Assembly: GCA_036365455.1 (NCBI GenBank)
Contig: JAWQUS010000007.1
Span: 23,514,001-23,578,000 of the forward strand
DNA: 64,000 nucleotides
Direction: 5' to 3'
Source: Macrosoma leucophasiata
Taxonomy: Eukaryota > Arthropoda > Insecta > Lepidoptera > Hedylidae
Positions within the stretch are counted from its first letter, which is position 1; each line of letters starts with the position of its first letter. Position numbers and translations under genes: made by a program. The notes beneath the pieces are model-generated. The model made no database searches and was not told where the DNA came from. It saw nothing but the letters and a program-made list of their open reading frames with translations. Shown one piece after another: positions 1 through 11,765 of the stretch.

Positions 1-100
1 ATATCGGTTGCCTAACTAGCATAGTTGGTAATAGATGGCGCTACTGGTACCATAAACCAATGCAATAGATGTGAAGGAAAAATTCGACAAATCGGGCAGG

Positions 101-174
101 GCTTCAGTAGCTCAATTGGAAGAGCGGCTGGACTAGATTCCCAGTAGGTCGCGAGTTCGAGCCTCGCCTGAAGT
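101..174 (+). tRNA. tRNA-like sequence, array copy 1 (probable SINE head, not a standard tRNA)
   Basis: It folds as a cloverleaf: acceptor GCTTCAG/CTGAAGT, D stem GCTC/GAGC, anticodon stem GCTGG/CCAGT, T stem GCGAG/CTCGC with a TTCGAGC loop. The A box TAGCTCAATTGG and B box GAGTTCGAGCC are close to the RNA polymerase III consensus, and TTTTT follows at once. The anticodon loop seems to be nine bases (ACTAGATTC), which is abnormal. The apparent AGA triplet would mean serine, yet the long serine variable arm is missing. I read it as a tRNA-derived Pol III promoter that may be transcribed but is not a decoding tRNA. Confidence 0.6.
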
Positions 175-405
175 CAAATTTTTCTTTCATTTCTTTAAAA
201 ATAAAAATATATTTCACAAGCATGTGTTAATGCGAAATAATATAAAACAATTATTAAGGGTAAAAGCGACTTCTTTACGATATTCAATAAACTGAAAAGT
301 CTATTATATCGGTTGCCTAACTAGCATAGTTGGTAATAGATGGCGCTACTGGTACCATAAACCAATGCAATAGATGTGAAGGAAAAATTCGACAAATCGG
401 GCAGG

Positions 406-479
406 GCTTCAGTAGCTCAATTGGAAGAGCGGCTGGACTAGATTCCCAGTAGGTCGCGAGTTCGAGCCTCGCCTGAAGT
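406..479 (+). tRNA. tRNA-like sequence, array copy 2
   Basis: Identical to the copy at 101-174, including both internal promoter boxes and the following T run. Confidence 0.6.
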
Positions 480-710
480 CAAATTTTTCTTTCATTTCTT
501 TAAAAATAAAAATATATTTCACAAGCATGTGTTAATGCGAAATAATATAAAACAATTATTAAGGGTAAAAGCGACTTCTTTACGATATTCAATAAACTGA
601 AAAGTCTATTATATCGGTTGCCTAACTAGCATAGTTGGTAATAGATGGCGCTACTGGTACCATAAACCAATGCAATAGATGTGAAGGAAAAATTCGACAA
701 ATCGGGCAGG

Positions 711-784
711 GCTTCAGTAGCTCAATTGGAAGAGCGGCTGGACTAGATTCCCAGTAGGTCGCGAGTTCGAGCCTCGCCTGAAGT
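711..784 (+). tRNA. tRNA-like sequence, array copy 3
   Basis: Identical to the copy at 101-174. Confidence 0.6.
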
Positions 785-1018
785 CAAATTTTTCTTTCAT
801 TTCTTTAAAAATAAAAATATATTTCACAAGCATGTGTTAATGCGAAATAATATAAAACAATTATTAAGGGTAAAAGCGACTTCTTTACGATATTCAATAA
901 ACTGAAAAGTCTATTATATCGGTTGCCTAACTAGCATAGTTGGTAATAGATGGCGCTACTGGTACCATAAACCAATGCAATAGATGTGAAGGAAAAAAAA
1001 TTCGACAAATCGGGCAGG

Positions 1019-1092
1019 GCTTCAGTAGCTCAATTGGAAGAGCGGCTGGACTAGATTCCCAGTAGGTCGCGAGTTCGAGCCTCGCCTGAAGT
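1019..1092 (+). tRNA. tRNA-like sequence, array copy 4
   Basis: Identical to the copy at 101-174; its leader carries a 3-base A insertion. Confidence 0.6.
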
Positions 1093-1323
1093 CAAATTTT
1101 TCTTTCATTTCTTTAAAAATAAAAATATATTTCACAAGCATGTGTTAATGCGAAATAATATAAAACAATTATTAAGGGTAAAAGCGACTTCTTTACGATA
1201 TTCAATAAACTGAAAAGTCTATTATATCGGTTGCCTAACTAGCATAGTTGGTAATAGATGGCGCTACTGGTACCATAAACCAATGCAATAGATGTGAAGG
1301 AAAAATTCGACAAATCGGGCAGG

Positions 1324-1397
1324 GCTTCAGTAGCTCAATTGGAAGAGCGGCTGGACTAGATTCCCAGTAGGTCGCGAGTTCGAGCCTCGCCTGAAGT
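1324..1397 (+). tRNA. tRNA-like sequence, array copy 5
   Basis: Identical to the copy at 101-174; the tail of this last unit is cut about 36 bp downstream. Confidence 0.6.
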
Positions 1398-1433
1398 CAA
1401 ATTTTTCTTTCATTTCTTTAAAAATAAAAATAT

Positions 1434-1735
1434 AATAATCCTCCTTAGTCGTTCACTCTTGACAGAGTGGTCGTGGCTGGCGATGATGCATTTTCTGCAG
1501 ATGCTGCAGCTTTTGCGATGCGTCTCCATTTGTTGCGGTCTTCAGCGTCTCGGCTGCTTTGGAATACCGACTTTTTATGGAGTCTATCCATCTCGTTGGC
1601 GGTCGATCGCGCGACCGCTTTCCTTCCACTAGCCCCTGGACAACAAGTCGTTCCATGGAATTTTTATTTCGAACAATGTGTCCGAAGTATTTGAGGATTC
1701 GAGTTATAATAATATCGTTTATCAAAAGTGTCGAA
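1434..1735 (-). pseudogene. 3' end of an RTE-type non-LTR retrotransposon (ORF2 C-terminus)
   Basis: The minus strand encodes about 90 residues containing [22 protein letters not shown] and RPPTRWID, the typical tail of RTE-clade LINE reverse-transcriptase ORFs in insects. The 3' end lies at 1434, directly against the tRNA-like array. No reverse-transcriptase core is present, so this is a 5'-truncated dead copy. A related fragment lies at 44957-45320. Confidence 0.8.
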
Positions 1736-1929
1736 ATTCTTCACAAGTCAGTAATGATGATGCTTAAGGTAGAGTTGACGGAGCTCTCATGGTAGAGTTC
1801 GATCACGATTCCTAAAACAGAGGAAAATGATTTTTGAACACGCTTTTTGGGTACTTACTATAAATGTGAACATATACATTTTAACCTTTTTATATTTGAA
1901 ACAAATAATTACTCACCGATAGCAGATGT

Positions 1930-2084
1930 TTTTTTTATGTTATAGGATTGACAGACAAGCAAACGGGCCACCTAATGTAAAATGGTTACCGTCGCCTATG
2001 AACATTTGCAACATCAGGGGAGTTGCCAACGCGCTGCCAGCCCTGAAGGACTCTTGACGCCAGTTTTGAAGAACCCCATATTGT
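1930..2084 (+). mobile_element. Dispersed lepidopteran repeat, family B
   Basis: It contains AAACGGGCCACCT and, further on, GGGGAGTTGCCAACGCGCTG. The same sequence recurs inverted at 6898-7120. No coding capacity; probably a short non-autonomous element. Confidence 0.6.
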
Positions 2085-2101
2085 AGTACCAATTATTTAA
2101 C

Positions 2102-2570
2102 GAGTTAAGACAACTCTACCACCTTTTACTGGTGGTAGAATTGCAGTGCTGAAGCTAGAGGGCATAGTAACCACCACATTACCAAATCTATCTGCCGCCA
2201 AATGGTAGTCTTCCGGTTAGTTCCCAAACTATTTTTTCTTGTAGACCCCATTCAATTTTTTTCCGTGGACTCGCTACATTCCCATTCCCATATTTCCAAA
2301 TTTTATTCACGCCTACGTAGACCCCCATCGAGTCTCCCATGGACCCCAGGGGGTCTATATGGACCACTTTGGGAATCACTGGGTTAGATGGTAATGTATC
2401 TCCCCGTAATAACTTATCACAGAGACATATCAACTAAGGTCTCAGGGATGGCAACGCATCTGCATTTTGACCTCTGGTCTTTGTGTGGTTGTCTAGCTGC
2501 TAATCATCACTTAACATCAATATGAACTGCATGCGTGTTTGCTACCTTCATTACATAAAAAACCTAAGAA
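2102..2570 (+). mobile_element. Dispersed repeat family A, interrupted by a hAT-like insert
   Basis: Family A is the commonest repeat here: a promoter-less unit of about 280 bp with GGTAGTGTTCAGCACTATCG near its start, GTCTATAGGCTGCAGTCATC near its end, and an A-rich tail. This copy is split by a 161-bp insert at 2221-2381. Other copies are listed below. An A-rich tail with no coding sequence suggests a SINE-like element; a hairpin near the other end leaves a foldback or Helitron-like origin open. Confidence 0.65.
2221..2381 (-). mobile_element. hAT-like MITE nested in family A
   Basis: The right edge reads TTTGGGAATCACTG, whose complement resembles the CAG-TTCCCAAA terminus of hAT elements; the left edge has TTCCCAAACT. 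GGTTAG flanks both sides (2215-2220 and 2382-2387), consistent with a target duplication inside family A sequence. Confidence 0.55.
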
Positions 2571-2575
2571 TCTCC

Positions 2576-3548
2576 TTTTTTTAAACTGCCTTCCATAATA
2601 AACGAGCACAATCAATCTAAATTCAATCGACTGCCGTAGAATCAAAATTACTTTTAAGAGCATCAACAAAAATGTTAACAACAGATTATGCTATAAAGCC
2701 TCATAAAAAGCTCTCTAAAGCTAACTTACAAATTGTTGGTTTTGAAAGCTTAATCACGAAAACCGTTTATAAATTGAAACACCTAGTACTTTTTTTTCTT
2801 ACCAATTTTCCACGATCTGCGCTATTATAAGTTCCATTGTACCACCGCGATAGCCTCCAGCCCTGATTCAGCCTGATCCTTCGGGCAATCCTCCCAAACG
2901 ATAACCAACTTTATGCCTCGATCTTATAGTCGACAATGTTATATTCGGACAGCACTTATATGACGTTCTGTCATGTCATTGCAGTTTCGTGTCCGACTTA
3001 AGCGCCGGGGCGTGTGACATTGAAATTGAGCTTTATTTTATAGTTGTCAGAGTTGTTTGCACTGTGTTCTAAGATAGTGACATGGGTTGTTCGGTCGGTG
3101 TTTGCTCCGGCGCTATCGGAATCACCTTAATGATGCCTGGATGGCGGATAGCCATTGTGCTGGATGTAAATTTGTAGCCGTCGGCGCGGGTAATGATGTG
3201 AGAACTAACTGAGATGCCGATAGCTCGATCGGGATCGCTGTCGGCCCACTGTAGGGGATTGTTCAACTGTAGTCGGGTGCTATCGGGTTTTTTTTTGTTT
3301 AGCATTGTGTTTGTCATAACGCTTCATCGGGTTTTTTGATCCGGATTCCTGGTTATTTGTTTATTAAAAGAGAGCGGTTGTTTTCTTATTATGGGTGATA
3401 TTTTTAAATATGATACAATTGCATTCAAATAAATCAAAAGACGGTAGAAGTTGGTCATCAATCGAATCACATTTATCTTCTTATTTTAGTTAGATATTGT
3501 TTCAGTTCTGCATGAATAAGATTTATGTCAACATTCTTGAATTAAAAT
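2576..3548. other. No gene recognised
   Basis: The stretch holds AT-rich DNA and a G/C-richer patch near 3060-3320 with an 82-codon minus-strand frame that I do not recognise and that shows no domain signature. Confidence 0.5.
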
Positions 3549-3705
3549 AAAACACGCTTACACTCACAGCCCCACATTAGTTATAAACCTGTGTCGTGGG
3601 TGCCGTTGCACACATACAACACATACACAAACACTCAGACCCGAAACAAATGTCTGTAGGCCCATACAAATATTTGTCCCGGTGCGGGAATCGAACCCGC
3701 AAATA
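3549..3705 (-). mobile_element. tRNA-headed SINE (family T2), truncated
   Basis: On the minus strand a B-box-like GGTTCGATTCC-type segment is followed by a body shared with the copy at 5672-5885, including the ACAACGGCACCCACGACAC-like segment and a terminal GTGAGTGTAAGCGT motif. The tRNA-like head is cut. Confidence 0.7.
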
Positions 3706-4500
3706 AAAAAATCCTTATATATGTTTTAATGTTAATATTTATATATATGACAACATCCCATTTATTCTGGACATAACATTATTGTAAATTCTAATTAGTT
3801 ATTAAATAGAGCACAGAAAAAACATTACCCTAAAATATTCAGTGTTAAACACTAGTTCAATTAGCAATTCACCCAAGTCATGTTTACATACTCTTATTAT
3901 CTTTAACTACTCATTAACTTAGCCTTTTAGTTGACAAAAACTTCTAAGTTAACAAAATACCCTAATGCGTGCATACCCTAATCCTTTCATATTAACGCAC
4001 TCACCAAACAAAACGTTACAGATTCAAAACGGGCGATATAAAATGGCTGCCATGATCATTAGGGAAGCTATCGCACTATTTTGTCAAATAAACAAAATTT
4101 TGAGTCTTTTACTCGTGTTGGCGTAATGAACCAGGATAAAAGGTATTTTGAGGGAAAACGTTGTAAATAATGAACCAACTAAAAGCTTAATGAAAGGCGC
4201 ACGATGCGGGTACTTAATTTCGGCGGGAAATTAGAACGCCATTTTGTCGGTTGACATTTGTAACGAACTGACAGTTCGGGGCTTTTAAATTAGGAACCCT
4301 AGCCTGCTTTGATGATCATTATAATGTTACTCTAAAAGAAGAAAAAAAAATGTCTCTAAACTACTACCTATGCAATGAAAAACAAGATTTGCTTTGCTGA
4401 AACGTTAAGTACCTCGGGAAACCCGGCACAAACTTACAAAAAGACGTACAACAAAAATGTTAAAATTTATCTATAGAAACAAGAAACACTGTCAGCCATG
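3706..4500. other. AT-rich intergenic sequence
   Basis: No coding frame, RNA or clear repeat is visible. Confidence 0.5.
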
Positions 4501-4534
4501 GACACGATTGTTTTTTCGTGTAATGAAGTACATT

Positions 4535-4650
4535 ACCACCTCACCGGATAAACACTACCATTTAGCGTTAAGATGATTGGGTAATGCGGTGGTGCCGACG
4601 CCCAGGAGCTCCATCACTGGAGCTCTACCATCAATAATTTCTAACAGAGT
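4535..4650 (-). mobile_element. Family A fragment
   Basis: Minus-oriented 5' half of family A, ending with the hairpin GAGCTCCA-TCAC-TGGAGCTC. Confidence 0.6.
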
Positions 4651-5510
4651 TTTTTCAAAGAGTAGTATTATTCGTTTTTATGCGATTCAATTAAGAAACT
4701 TGTATTTTTTGATTTATTTATTTTTATGTATATGAAATCGCGTATGATAAGCCGACACAAAGCCAGACGAAAAAATCAAGAAAACAATAATAATTAAGAC
4801 CGGCAATAAAATTGAAGCTTAGGTATTCCATCCAACACTGATTTATCATTCAGCCTGATGATGGTTCAGTGACACGGTCATGCCATATGACTTCTTTAGA
4901 CTTTAAACATTACGTAGACTAATTTAAAGACTCTTAGATAACATTAATTAGGAATTTAAAAAATAAATAAATAATGTTTGCAATGTTTAGGCACTCATTA
5001 AAGATTATACATAATTAAATCTAATTTCCCTAGAATTAAGTTGATAACTAGCTTCTGTGGTAAATGAATTAACCAAAAAGCTAATTATTTCATATGAGAG
5101 ATGAACGACCGGGCACTTTAAACGCTCAAAAGAAATTTATCGATACATTACATAGGAATCCACAATTAAGACACTTAACCACGACAGCGGGGCATGACAT
5201 CATTATCGGAAAGAATCGATTCTTTTTCTTTTATATCGAGTATAATCGGAATCGGGCTTGGCGCCGACCGATCTGTTCTTATCTTTATGTTATCGAAGAC
5301 TAATGCACTGTACCGATAACACGGACATAAGAGCGGGGGCAGATAACTCGGTGTGGCCATGTTAAAAATAGTTTACACGCATAGTTCGTTGTCTATGGTA
5401 CTATACGAAATGGGATCTGTTTTAAATATCGAACATTGAATGCTTGTTTAAATTTGTAGTGAATTTAAAAAAGGTTTCTATTAAGAATTGACTCTACATC
5501 TGACTACATT
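4651..5510. other. AT-rich intergenic sequence
   Basis: Nothing supportable; the short frames around 5094-5360 overlap on both strands and lack domain features. Confidence 0.5.
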
Positions 5511-5671
5511 TTTATTGACGGTAGAACTTCGGTAACGGTAGGCCTGGTAGGAGAGGTGTCTCACGATGATCTTAGTACCTAATTTATCAACGGCTAGATG
5601 GTAGTATTGTATACTGTTAAACGAAAACGGCTGTTTTGCTGTTGTATGAATAAAACTATAACTATAACGAC

Positions 5672-5885
5672 GACCCGGACCCGGGACCCGGTTAGTCCAG
5701 CGGTGCGAAACCACCGTTTGATTCGAAGGGTCGCGAGTTCGATCCCCGCTCCGGAACAAAGATTTGTATGGCCTACAGATATTTGTTTCGGGTCTGGGTG
5801 TTTGTGTATGTGTTGTATGTGTACAACGGCACCCACGACACAGGTTTATACCTACTGTGGGGCTGTGAGTGTAAGCGTATTTTAT
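5672..5885 (+). mobile_element. tRNA-headed SINE (family T2)
   Basis: The head contains A-box-like TTAGTCCAGCGGTG and B-box-like GAGTTCGATCCCC in tRNA spacing. The body and the 3' GTGAGTGTAAGCGTATTTTA match the inverted copy at 3549-3705. It is non-coding. Confidence 0.75.
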
Positions 5886-5996
5886 TTATTTAAGATTCAA
5901 TACAAAAATATTTTTTAAGTTTTTGGTTTTGTAAAATTTTACTTTCTCTTCTTTTTTTGTTGATTTTAAAAAAATTTAGTTATTTTTAATTTATTT

Positions 5997-6193
5997 AAGT
6001 TAGAGAAGGACGTAAAATTTACATTAACGATAACTTTAACAAATATTTTGGTGCAACCGAATCTAAGCCTGGGTTTTTTGGGGATTGTAACGTTTCATAT
6101 TCTTCTCTAACTAAAAGAAATGTGTTAAAGTTAGAGCAGGATGTGAAATGTTACAATAACTTTTACTTTATCAAAAGTCGTGGTGCAACCCAG
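5997..6193 (+). mobile_element. Family E foldback MITE (two overlapping copies)
   Basis: Two joined units show GGTGCAACC termini and internal complementary segments AAGTTAGAG..AGGATGTGAAATGTTAC. Relatives are at 19629-19771, 33650-33790, 36592-36734 and 59150-59275. The cleaner copies are flanked by TTA or TAA, pointing to a PIF/Harbinger-like MITE. Confidence 0.65.
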
Positions 6194-6513
6194 GCTTAAT
6201 AAGCTAAATATTTCACAAACGGATCCTTTAATCGGAAAATGGTCTTCTAAACCCCGCAATGTTTTCGAAACCCTATCCAACGAACCCACACGATGGGATT
6301 ATAGTGGAAAAAAAATGCATGTTACATTACGTGAAGGCATCGACTATGGAACCAAAGGAAGGCTGATTGGTCTGTGCGTGTAGGGCATGTACTTACCCTA
6401 AAAAACATATTTTTCAAGATTTCATTGCAACACTTTGTCCGCATAGTTAATTAATGTGTATATTCGTGCCCAATTAAAGCTTTCTAGTACAAAGAGTTTC
6501 CGAACTGCTCTTT

Positions 6514-6790
6514 TTTATGTAATGGAAGTGGCAAACAAGCATGCAGTTCACATTGATGTTAAGTGATGACTGCAGCCTATAGACACCCACACAAAGACCG
6601 AGGTCAAAATGCAGATGCGTTACCACTCCTGAGGCCTAAGGTGTTATGTCTCTGTGCCGGTAATTACAGGGCTGTACATTACCACCTGACCGGAACACGA
6701 TAGTGCTGAACACTACCATTTAGCGGTAAGTATGTTAGTCAATGCGGTGGTGCCTAAGCCCGCGAGCTACGACACTGGAACTACGAAGAG
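6514..6790 (-). mobile_element. Family A copy
   Basis: Nearly full-length minus-oriented copy from the A-rich tail (complement near 6510) to the 5' hairpin region. Confidence 0.7.
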
Positions 6791-6897
6791 AACTCTGTTT
6801 TTGCTAAATCCATTTTGTTTATCCATCGGTCCAACCGGTCGTCACACACCACTGGGTCCAGTGGTGTGTGGTTAACCAAATAGTTTTTTTTATAAGA

Positions 6898-7120
6898 AAA
6901 GAAGGTGGCAAACAAGCGTGCAGCTCACCGGGATGTTAGGTGATGACGGCAACCAATATAACTAAAACCAACCAACCAATAAAAATATATAGGAGTTCTT
7001 CAGGGCTGGCAGCGCCTTGGCAACTCCCCTGATGTTGCAAATGTTCATAGGCGACGATGACCACTTTCCATCAGGTGGTCCGGCTGCTTGTCTGTCAACT
7101 TAATGGCATAAAAAAAAACC
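6898..7120 (-). mobile_element. Family B copy
   Basis: Inverted relative of 1930-2084, sharing the GGCAACTCCCCTGATGTTGC segment. Confidence 0.6.
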
Positions 7121-7125
7121 TTTAA

Positions 7126-7540
7126 AATTTGCCGCTAAATGGTAGTGTTCAGCACTATCCTGCGGCCCTGCAATTCCCGGCACAGAGGCATAACACCTTA
7201 GGCCTCAGGAGTGGTAACGCTACATTTTGCATTTTGACCTTGGTCTTTGTGTAAGTGTCTATAGGCTGCAGTCATCACTTAACATCATGTGAACTGCATG
7301 TGTTTGCCACTTTCATTACATTAAAAAAAACCAGAGGTCAAAATGTAGATTCGTTGCCATCCCTGAGACCCAAGTTGTTGTCTCTATGATAGTTATTAGT
7401 ACTTATTAGGGCCATACATTACCATCTAACCGGAACACGATAGTACCTACTGAACTACTATTTGGCGGCAGATAGATTAGGTAATGAGGTGGTGCCTACG
7501 TCCTCGAGCTCCTGGACTGGAGCTCTACCATGAGTAAAAA
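7126..7540. mobile_element. Two family A copies, tail to tail
   Basis: A plus-oriented copy (7126-7328) meets a minus-oriented copy (7330-7540) at their A-rich tails, giving a large imperfect inverted repeat. Confidence 0.65.
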
Positions 7541-10240
7541 TAGATTAAAAAACCGTGATTTTCATAACTGTGCGATTTTTATAAAAAAAATATTACCTTC
7601 CAAATCGCAAAGGCATTAAATGTTACGCATACCTGAAAATACGAAATCATCCTTAAAAATGAAATCAAAACTAAAAAAACAAACAAAAAACACTATGTAA
7701 GTAGGTAGTACTCGTAAAAACCAACTTTTCAAAAATCGAATTCCCCTCACAAATGCTTCCCTAACTTATCGACAACCGAGAGGAATACGTCTTCCTTATT
7801 TAAATTGTCATTACGAACTCTTTCCTTTATCACCCGCGGCCGGCGACGAGAGATGGCAATAATAAAAATTATCTATACAAATGGGGCAGGATTACTCGAC
7901 GACATAAATTGGGCTCTGGCCCAATGAGCGAGCTGGCTGGCGAGATAAAGGGTCAACGGATTTTAGAACTGAAAGGTTTTTGCTAGTTTTTTTTACTGTG
8001 CTTAAAGGTAAGCTTGATTAGTGGTCGTCATTTGCCTTAATTCGATATAGGTTCCGGGGATATTTAAAAAGAACGGAGTTAATGTGGCTGTGGAAATGTA
8101 ATTATAGATTTTGGAACATAAATATTTTTATTGTATCTAGTTTGATGTAAGGAGAAAGCTCTCTTTCCAAAATACAAAAAAATTGGAAACCAGTTTAAAA
8201 ATTTCTTATGCGCATACGAGTTTGAAAATTTCAATTTGACAAATAAGAGATTTTTAGTTTAATTAATTTATTTTTATTGTTACAAAAAAAAGCAAAATGT
8301 AGGCTGTAGGTATTGTGGCTATTGCCGTCAATAACTACTTCTTAAATAAACTGTCAGTCACTGACGGAAATCAAAGCGGTAAGTCAGTTTATATTGTGAC
8401 CATAACTCACATATTGCCAAATTTAGAAAAAAATTTGACATGTCAAAATTGTTAAAATGTTCTTACGTAAAAGTGTGGTAAATTGACTCCTGGAAATTGT
8501 AACCGTGCTATCAAGAGGTATGTCCTGTCTAGTACTTTAATGAATATAGGTCAATGAGTCGTTTAAATGAGCTGAACTGAGTAGTTCAGTAATAAAATTA
8601 GTGAGGCGCATGCAATTAAGTAACCAGCCTTTGAACCATAAAAATGTCTTATTAAAACAAGTATCGCAACATATCTCGGATTACTAGTGATAATAAATCT
8701 AAACGATCTTACTTTTAGTCAATTTAATTAATCACGCATACCGTTGAAAATGGTTAATGTTAGAGCACAGAATTAAATAGCCATTAAATATCTAGTCACT
8801 TATTAAAATGTTCACCAGAATTCAAATTGTCAAAACTTTGGAATGGCACGTTTAGGTAAGTACCTACTTACCCAATAATAACTTTTACGGAAAATACAAT
8901 GTGTTTTTACTATTACATTTTTAAGTTATAATATATAAAATATACCTATACCTGCCGCATGCATAATATTCCGCAAACGCCCCGCCAAAAATGGCAACAC
9001 GAAAAATAAAAATTATAACCTCAAATATCCGATCGCTCGGCACTAAAGACTTTGGCAGCGGATAGAGAAATATTTTAAAGTCCAATCCCGTTAAAAAACA
9101 GCGAAAAAACCGAAGCCCCGACACCGGCGGTATCAGGCTCAGCGAGACACCGCACCAGAGTTATTCGACTAAAATGCTAATTTTCAAATCTCAAACTCTG
9201 CTCTGCCACAATCGAAACGACTCCACTCTTTTTTTTACATTGATGTTTATCAGGGTACAACACTATTTAATTCATTTTAACACTTTTGTTTTTGCATGAC
9301 TAGCTTTTTGATTCGATCATTTTGTTTACGCTAAATAGGTATTTAGGTATTTACTGAAGTGTTACTTCACTAACACATTGTACGAGTAGTTTGTTTTTTA
9401 GTTAGTTTAATGAGAAAGAGACAAAGATCTTACTTCTCTACGACATCTTGAAAGCTTGAAACTCAGTTGGGTTTGAATCTCGTCGTCAAAATATTACAAG
9501 TTTTCATGCGGATAAACAATATTGTTTTTTTTTGCTAAACATTAAAAACCATTACTAAGAACCAATTAGCTATTTTTTTAAAAATAATACCACAATTATG
9601 TATGATCCAAATATTTAATGAATAAATTGAATAAAGACATAAAATAATTCGTTGGTAAATTACCTACAAATTACTAGGAAAGTACAAAATAAATGAAAAT
9701 AAATAAATGATGAATTCTAATGTAAAATCTAAAAACAATCTACAACCGATATCGGTTTTTCTTTGCTTTTACCGGTTTTTCTATATTTTTATGTCGTCTA
9801 AGAGCGGTTAAATTATTTATTCATTCAATAAAATAAACTATGTTATGAAACAAAAACTAGCATTGATAACGATATCAAGTTAATATTTATAACTCAGCCG
9901 TAACGTTTGATGAATGATTACGATACATTGAATTTAATTTGATAGATCGAATAAACGCTCCGGTTTATCACGAGATCTTTAAATAATGGTTTCTGTTGAA
10001 TGCGAGATACAAAGTAGTCCGAGCGATAGAATAAGTTTTACAGTTTCTAGATTGTTCCTGATAAATACTGTTAAATACTAACTAACTGACACAATTATAT
10101 CACGATACCTATCTGTTTTTAATGTCTGAAAGTGATTGACAGTGCAAATGATACATTTTATTATTTATGTTGTTTATTACATAGATTCGCTGTTGGAAAT
10201 GAGAAATTAGTCTAGTCTTTACCATATGTATTACAGTATT
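7541..10240. other. Long AT-rich stretch without a recognised gene
   Basis: No supportable coding frame. Slightly CpG-richer patches at 7790-7960 and 8990-9180 stand out from the AT-rich background and could be non-coding conserved elements; this is inference from composition only. Confidence 0.5.
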
Positions 10241-10504
10241 CAACAAGAAATATTGTACATTGGTCAATGTACGTAATGTACGGATGTATAGGAACGTGAT
10301 TTCAGCTTAGTTCGAGTTTGTAAAGCGTTATCTCTTTCGCACCTTACCTACCTATGTGACGTTAGTCGACATTTTGATCAAGTTTTGACCAATACCGGAC
10401 AATCATTGCTTACGTAGGCAGTGTGCAACAGAGATAACGCTCTTCAAAGTGGAAAATCCCCAACTGTCTCTTTCGTAGGCCTGGTGTGCAATATTTATTG
10501 CTGG
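10241..10504. mobile_element. Family D foldback MITE
   Basis: Terminal inverted repeats AAGAAATATTGTAC / complementary GTGCAATATTTATTG, with an inner inverted pair built on AGCGTTATCTCT and AGAGATAACGCT. Other copies: 31799-32030, 39209-39648 (interrupted), 42626-42810 and a trace at 48706-48790. Confidence 0.7.
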
Positions 10505-10693
10505 GTATTGTACCCAGTATTTTTTTTTATTATTATTGTTTTACAGCCACGGCTTCAAGTCCTTAACAGCCAGTCTTCAGTAACGTTTATCTTCATTTCT
10601 TATGATAATGAATATCCATATGGAAGATGACGATGATTGGATGCTTCCATGTGGAATATGATGAGATGGCTCCAGTAAAGTGATGGGGACTGT

Positions 10694-10905
10694 ACTAAGA
10701 GGTTTTACGAAGTTTTGGAGGCAACATGAAAAATCACTTTTCACTTCATAATATCACTTTCGTACACCCGTGAACGTTATTGAATGTTTTATGATAAAAA
10801 TCCCACCATTTTTACACATAAAAACGCGACTAAACACAAATTTCAAAAAATAATATCACGCAGCGACACAGCTCTTTTCCGCGTTCCCGCCAAAACTCCT
10901 GTTCC
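10694..10905 (-). mobile_element. Family G remnant
   Basis: GTTTTGGAGGCAAC and GTTCCCGCCAAAAC match, in reverse, the ends of the family G copies at 19038, 22029 and 22438. Confidence 0.5.
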
Positions 10906-11519
10906 CAGTATGGATGGATACATTGATGATGTCCTATTTTTAAACGATTGACAGTAAAAGACCGAAAAATTACGTACCTTTACATTCCTTATGTGACATT
11001 AATATAAAATTAATTAAGACAAATGCTCGCAGGAAATTCAGGAATAAACACCAGCTTGTATACAAGTATAGATTCAAATAGTGAGGCGTAATTTAATCGA
11101 TAAAAAATTAAATGGCACGTACATCAATAAATAATCGATTAAAATCGCATACATCGCGATTGCAATCCGAGCGATTTTCTTTAATTATACAAATTACATT
11201 GTGCCGGTATCGGTGGCATCTTGGTTCACTAGCAATTTCGCGATAGCCCGCGACCAATCGGCTATTAAATGTGAATTTATTAAAAATAAATACATACTCG
11301 GCAGCAAAAACGTCGATATCTCGGAACAAGTTTCCATTATTCAATTCAGTTCTTTTGCACCTATCTACTATCGCTGAATCGCTTGTCCACAATAAGTCGT
11401 GCTATGAATGGACGATAATAAAAGCACAATAAAAACTATTTGTATTAGACGTTTGCTGGGGTTAGGCGACGTCCACACCGCGACACCCGTTCGTTTTGAA
11501 ATAATAACGTTTTTCTCAA
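10906..11519. other. Intergenic, nothing recognised
   Basis: A 94-codon minus-strand frame at 11108-11392 has no recognisable motif or splice context. Confidence 0.45.
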
Positions 11520-11765
11520 TTCACTTTTTTATATGAAGTGGCAAATAGACATACAGTACACATTTATGGTGAGCCTTTAAAACATAAAAATATGAACAAA
11601 AGATTTCAAAATAGATAAATGCGTTGTCACTCCTGAGGCCTCTGTGCCGGAAATTACAGTACTACCTGACCGAAACACGATAGCACTGAACACTTTTTAA
11701 CGGCAAGTAGATTAGGCAATACATTCACGCCCTCGAGTTCCGTCCCTGGCACTACCATCAGTATA
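11520..11765 (-). mobile_element. Family A copy
   Basis: Degenerate minus-oriented copy; the conserved CTGACCGAAACACGATAGCA block is visible. Confidence 0.6.

Larger units (their letters stand above)
1..1433 (+). repeat. Tandem array, 305-bp unit, 4.7 copies, each with a tRNA-like cassette
   Basis: Units start at 1, 306, 611, 916 and 1224 and are almost identical; the fourth has three extra A residues. Each unit has about 100 bp of leader (containing GATGGCGCTACTGGTACC), a 74-nt tRNA-like sequence, a T5 run and an AT-rich tail. The window begins inside the array, so it may extend further upstream. The last unit is cut at about 1433, where a LINE 3' end begins. Single dispersed relatives occur at 42835-42960 and 59655-59775, so the unit derives from a mobile SINE-like family that was later amplified in tandem. 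Confidence 0.95.

Noticed and set aside
101..174. Genuine serine tRNA (AGA)
   Set aside because: Enlarged anticodon loop and no long variable arm; mobile relatives exist.
1..1433. CRISPR-like array
   Set aside because: Units are 305 bp and identical throughout with no unique spacers; the context is eukaryotic.
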